From assembly GCA_031263965.1 (NCBI GenBank), contig JAISES010000328.1, forward strand, positions 1 to 6,932: a DNA stretch of 6,932 nt. The letters run 5' to 3'. The notes under the pieces are model-generated. The model saw only the letters and a program-made list of their open reading frames with translations, ran no database searches and was not told the DNA's origin. The DNA comes from Prevotella sp. (lineage in GTDB: Bacteria > Bacteroidota > Bacteroidia > Bacteroidales > Dysgonomonadaceae). Every line of letters starts with the position of its first letter. The stretch's first letter is position 1. Made by a program: the position numbers and the translations under genes. Of this stretch, positions 5,607-6,932 are shown piece by piece.

Positions 5607-6220
5607 TATTCAAAAAAAGATTCTTCTACAGTCTGACTTTCTGTTATACTGTCCTCTTGCTGAACTTCACCGCCAGCTCCGACAGTCAATACTAATGAGG
5701 CTCCTTTTGGTATTTTTTGCCCCGGAACGATGTTTTTTCCTCTATAAGAGACCGAGATAACCAACCCTTTGTATGTAGCCGGAACTTCTTCTATCGTGAT
5801 TCTTGTAAATCCAAGTGAATTTAATTGAGCTTCGGCCTGGCGGCGCGAATAGTCTTTCAGTTCGGGAATAGCTATCATCTGCACGCCTTTGGCTTTGACG
5901 ATGAGGAAAACGGTACGTCCTTTTTTTACATTAGATTCTCCCACAGGTATTTGTTCTATAACCGAACCGGGAACGCCTTCGGCCTGATAGACAGAATCGC
6001 TGATTTCGTATCCCAAGCCGGACGAACGGAGAATATTCATTGCTTCTTCCGCCTGCAATCCCTTTACCGCTGGCACTGCGATAGATTCATTGTGCCGGGT
6101 GTAAAAGTTAAGCGCAATCAGTACAACAATGATTAACGCGACCACCACAGCAGCCATCAGCAGGAGGTTTTTCACATAGGCGTTAGCCAAAAACCCGGAT
6201 AATATATTTTGTTTCTTCAT
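5606..6220 (-). CDS. Membrane-anchored PASTA domain protein (two PASTA repeats, no kinase)
   Basis: This 204-residue protein has a short basic N-terminus, one hydrophobic segment at about 18-39 (NLLLMAAVVVALIIVVLIAL), then two PASTA domains. The first spans about 47-110, from VPAVKGLQAEEA to VFLIVKA. The second spans about 117-182, from AIPELKDYSRRQAEAQL to SLVLTVG. A polar, acidic tail of about 20 residues ends it. The membrane segment followed by Arg-His suggests a type II-like topology with the PASTA domains in the periplasm. PASTA domains bind uncrosslinked peptidoglycan or muropeptides and are usually found on Ser/Thr kinases or penicillin-binding proteins; here neither catalytic domain is present. 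It is the first gene of the operon containing rluD and ddl, about 28 bp downstream of its promoter. A cell-wall sensing or scaffolding role is inferred, not shown. Confidence 0.88.
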   Translation of the reverse strand: MKKQNILSGFLANAYVKNLLLMAAVVVALIIVVLIALNFYTRHNESIAVPAVKGLQAEEAMNILRSSGLGYEISDSVYQAEGVPGSVIEQIPVGESNVKKGRTVFLIVKAKGVQMIAIPELKDYSRRQAEAQLNSLGFTRITIEEVPATYKGLVISVSYRGKNIVPGQKIPKGASLVLTVGAGGEVQQEDSITESQTVEESFFE

Positions 6221-6248
6221 GTACTGTTATACTGAACGAATATTAGTG

Positions 6249-6256
6249 CAAAAGTA
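6249..6256 (-). promoter_or_regulatory. Promoter of the PASTA-rluD-ddl-acyltransferase operon (-7 element TACTTTTG)
   Basis: On the minus strand TACTTTTG at 6256-6249 matches TAnnTTTG, followed by CACTAAT. The ATG of the PASTA gene lies 28 bp downstream, giving a short leader of about 20 nt. No clear -33 TTTG is seen. The MITE-like palindrome begins about 25 bp upstream, so it covers the area where an upstream activator might bind. No other promoter-like element was noticed in the operon's junctions. Confidence 0.55.
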
Positions 6257-6281
6257 GTTAAAAAACTAATAACCCTATAGA

Positions 6282-6394
6282 GCCTGTTTAAGAAACTGTT
6301 TAAATTTTAGCGAAAAAAAAATTGCTGAGAAGTTTTTTTCAAATCCTATAATAATATTTTTCGATAAAATTAAAATAGTTTCTTAATAAACAGC
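6282..6394. repeat. MITE-like 113-bp imperfect palindrome with flanking AACCCTA direct repeats
   Basis: The left arm 6282-6317 and the inverted right arm 6357-6394 align over their whole length. An inner block of 28 positions, from AAGAAACT to CGAAAAA, matches at 25 of 28. The outer ends (GCCTGTTT and GCTGTTTATT) match apart from small gaps. The centre (6318-6356) is A/T-rich and non-coding. The sequence AACCCTA stands on both sides (6271-6277 and 6395-6401), immediately next to the right arm and about 4 bp from the left one, a possible target-site duplication. The long inverted ends, small size and lack of coding capacity suggest a non-autonomous mobile element. An RNA hairpin with another role is the alternative. 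Confidence 0.6.
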
Positions 6395-6406
6395 AACCCT
6401 AATAAC

Positions 6407-6445
6407 AAAAAAGGCTGCCCGACTTCTTGGGACAGCCTTTTTTTT
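6407..6445 (-). terminator. Bidirectional-looking intrinsic terminator after the lipoprotein gene
   Basis: GGCTGCCC (6413-6420) pairs with GGGACAGCC (6429-6437), leaving one bulged A at 6432 and an 8-nt loop. Six A precede the stem and eight T follow it, so each strand has a T-run after the hairpin. It lies 13 bp past the stop of the minus-strand lipoprotein gene and insulates that gene from the PASTA operon promoter downstream. Confidence 0.88.
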
Positions 6446-6457
6446 ATCTGGAAATTG

Positions 6458-6932
6458 TTATATTTTTACCCAATAGGAGAATCTTCCGCTGAAAACGATC
6501 TTCAAACTTACCTCGTTAGTAACCTGTATCGTCGGAGTGAAGGATATTACGGTTTCAAGTTTTTTATTTGATACCATTTGGTCAAATGCTTTTTTGAAAA
6601 AAGTATCGTGACCTGTGTATAGATTCAAATTTCCTTTTTCATTACTTACTTCTCCAAAGTTCTCTGCAATACCATTATTAATAGTAATCTTAAGATCTTT
6701 CAACGCTGTACCTACAGGTAATCCATATATTTTGACTTCTGTATTTTCACCGGTAGTGTGTAAACTCCCCGAAGATATAGGCGAACCATATCCGGCAACA
6801 TTTTTGAGCATATCATCCAAAGTAGATAAAGCTTTAGGTGTTGAATAAGGACCATTTGCAGGACCAGATTCCAAAGAAATAGTCTGTATGCAATCACCAT
6901 TAAAGAATTTTTCTTCTTTTTCGTCATCGCTG
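6458..6932 (-). CDS. Unrecognised probable lipoprotein, 5' end outside the window
   Basis: The minus-strand frame is open from the right edge to a TAA at 6460-6458, giving 157 visible residues that begin SDDEKEEKFFNGDC. In Bacteroidota, Ser-Asp-Asp-Glu directly after a cysteine is a common start of mature surface lipoproteins. The one visible base of the preceding codon (third position C) is compatible with Cys (TGC). So the window probably cuts the gene just after its lipobox, with the signal peptide outside. The rest is polar, Gly/Asn/Thr-rich, with alternating hydrophobic residues suggesting beta structure (VKIYGLPVGT, LKITINNG, ETVISFTPTIQV, LKIVFSGRFSYWVKI), and no long hydrophobic segment. 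I recognise no domain. A terminator lies 13 bp downstream. The lipoprotein reading is inference from the N-terminal residues. Confidence 0.7.
   Translation of the reverse strand, partial: SDDEKEEKFFNGDCIQTISLESGPANGPYSTPKALSTLDDMLKNVAGYGSPISSGSLHTTGENTEVKIYGLPVGTALKDLKITINNGIAENFGEVSNEKGNLNLYTGHDTFFKKAFDQMVSNKKLETVISFTPTIQVTNEVSLKIVFSGRFSYWVKI

Noticed and set aside
6712..6927. A 71-codon minus-strand open frame starting with a Lys-rich stretch near the right edge
   Set aside because: It overlaps the lipoprotein frame in another register. The latter is open through the edge, has lipoprotein-like N-terminal composition and ends just before a terminator.

Overview
The window reads as chromosomal DNA from a member of the Bacteroidota, most likely order Bacteroidales. 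Three promoter-like sites carry the TAnnTTTG -7 element typical of that phylum. Gene starts are preceded by A/T-rich sequence rather than a clear Shine-Dalgarno motif. The gene order PASTA protein - RluD-type pseudouridine synthase - Ddl - acyltransferase is one I associate with Bacteroides-like genomes. Genus cannot be settled from the sequence alone.

Layout. At the left edge (1-38, minus) are the first 12 codons of a probable DEAD-box RNA helicase, with a leader of about 90 nt containing a strong stem and a promoter at 137-144. A 627-bp intergenic region (39-665) follows. It holds an 88-bp nested palindrome built from CACGGAG-type units (317-404) and, at its right end, the promoter of pepD. 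pepD (666-2120, plus) encodes an M20C Xaa-His dipeptidase with all expected metal ligands. A terminator hairpin (about 2248-2276) separates it from a convergent operon.

The minus-strand operon runs from 6220 down to 2307: a membrane-anchored two-PASTA-domain protein, an S4-domain RluD-like pseudouridine synthase (TAATG overlap), D-alanine-D-alanine ligase, and an LPLAT-superfamily acyltransferase (8-nt gap). It joins a probable extracytoplasmic peptidoglycan-binding protein, rRNA modification, peptidoglycan precursor synthesis and phospholipid acylation, so it is plausibly a housekeeping growth and envelope operon. The only sizeable gap inside it (91 bp between rluD and ddl) is filled by a GC-rich palindromic repeat that stays open in the ddl frame and can mislead start calling.

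Upstream of the operon promoter lies a 113-bp MITE-like palindrome (6282-6394), then a terminator (6407-6445). Last comes the 3' part of a minus-strand gene (6458 to the window edge) encoding a probable but unrecognised surface lipoprotein.

I found no RNA genes, CRISPR array, transposase or prophage gene. The protein-coding content is ordinary housekeeping. The points worth a second look are the non-coding palindromes, the structured helicase leader and a G8 tract at the start of ddl.
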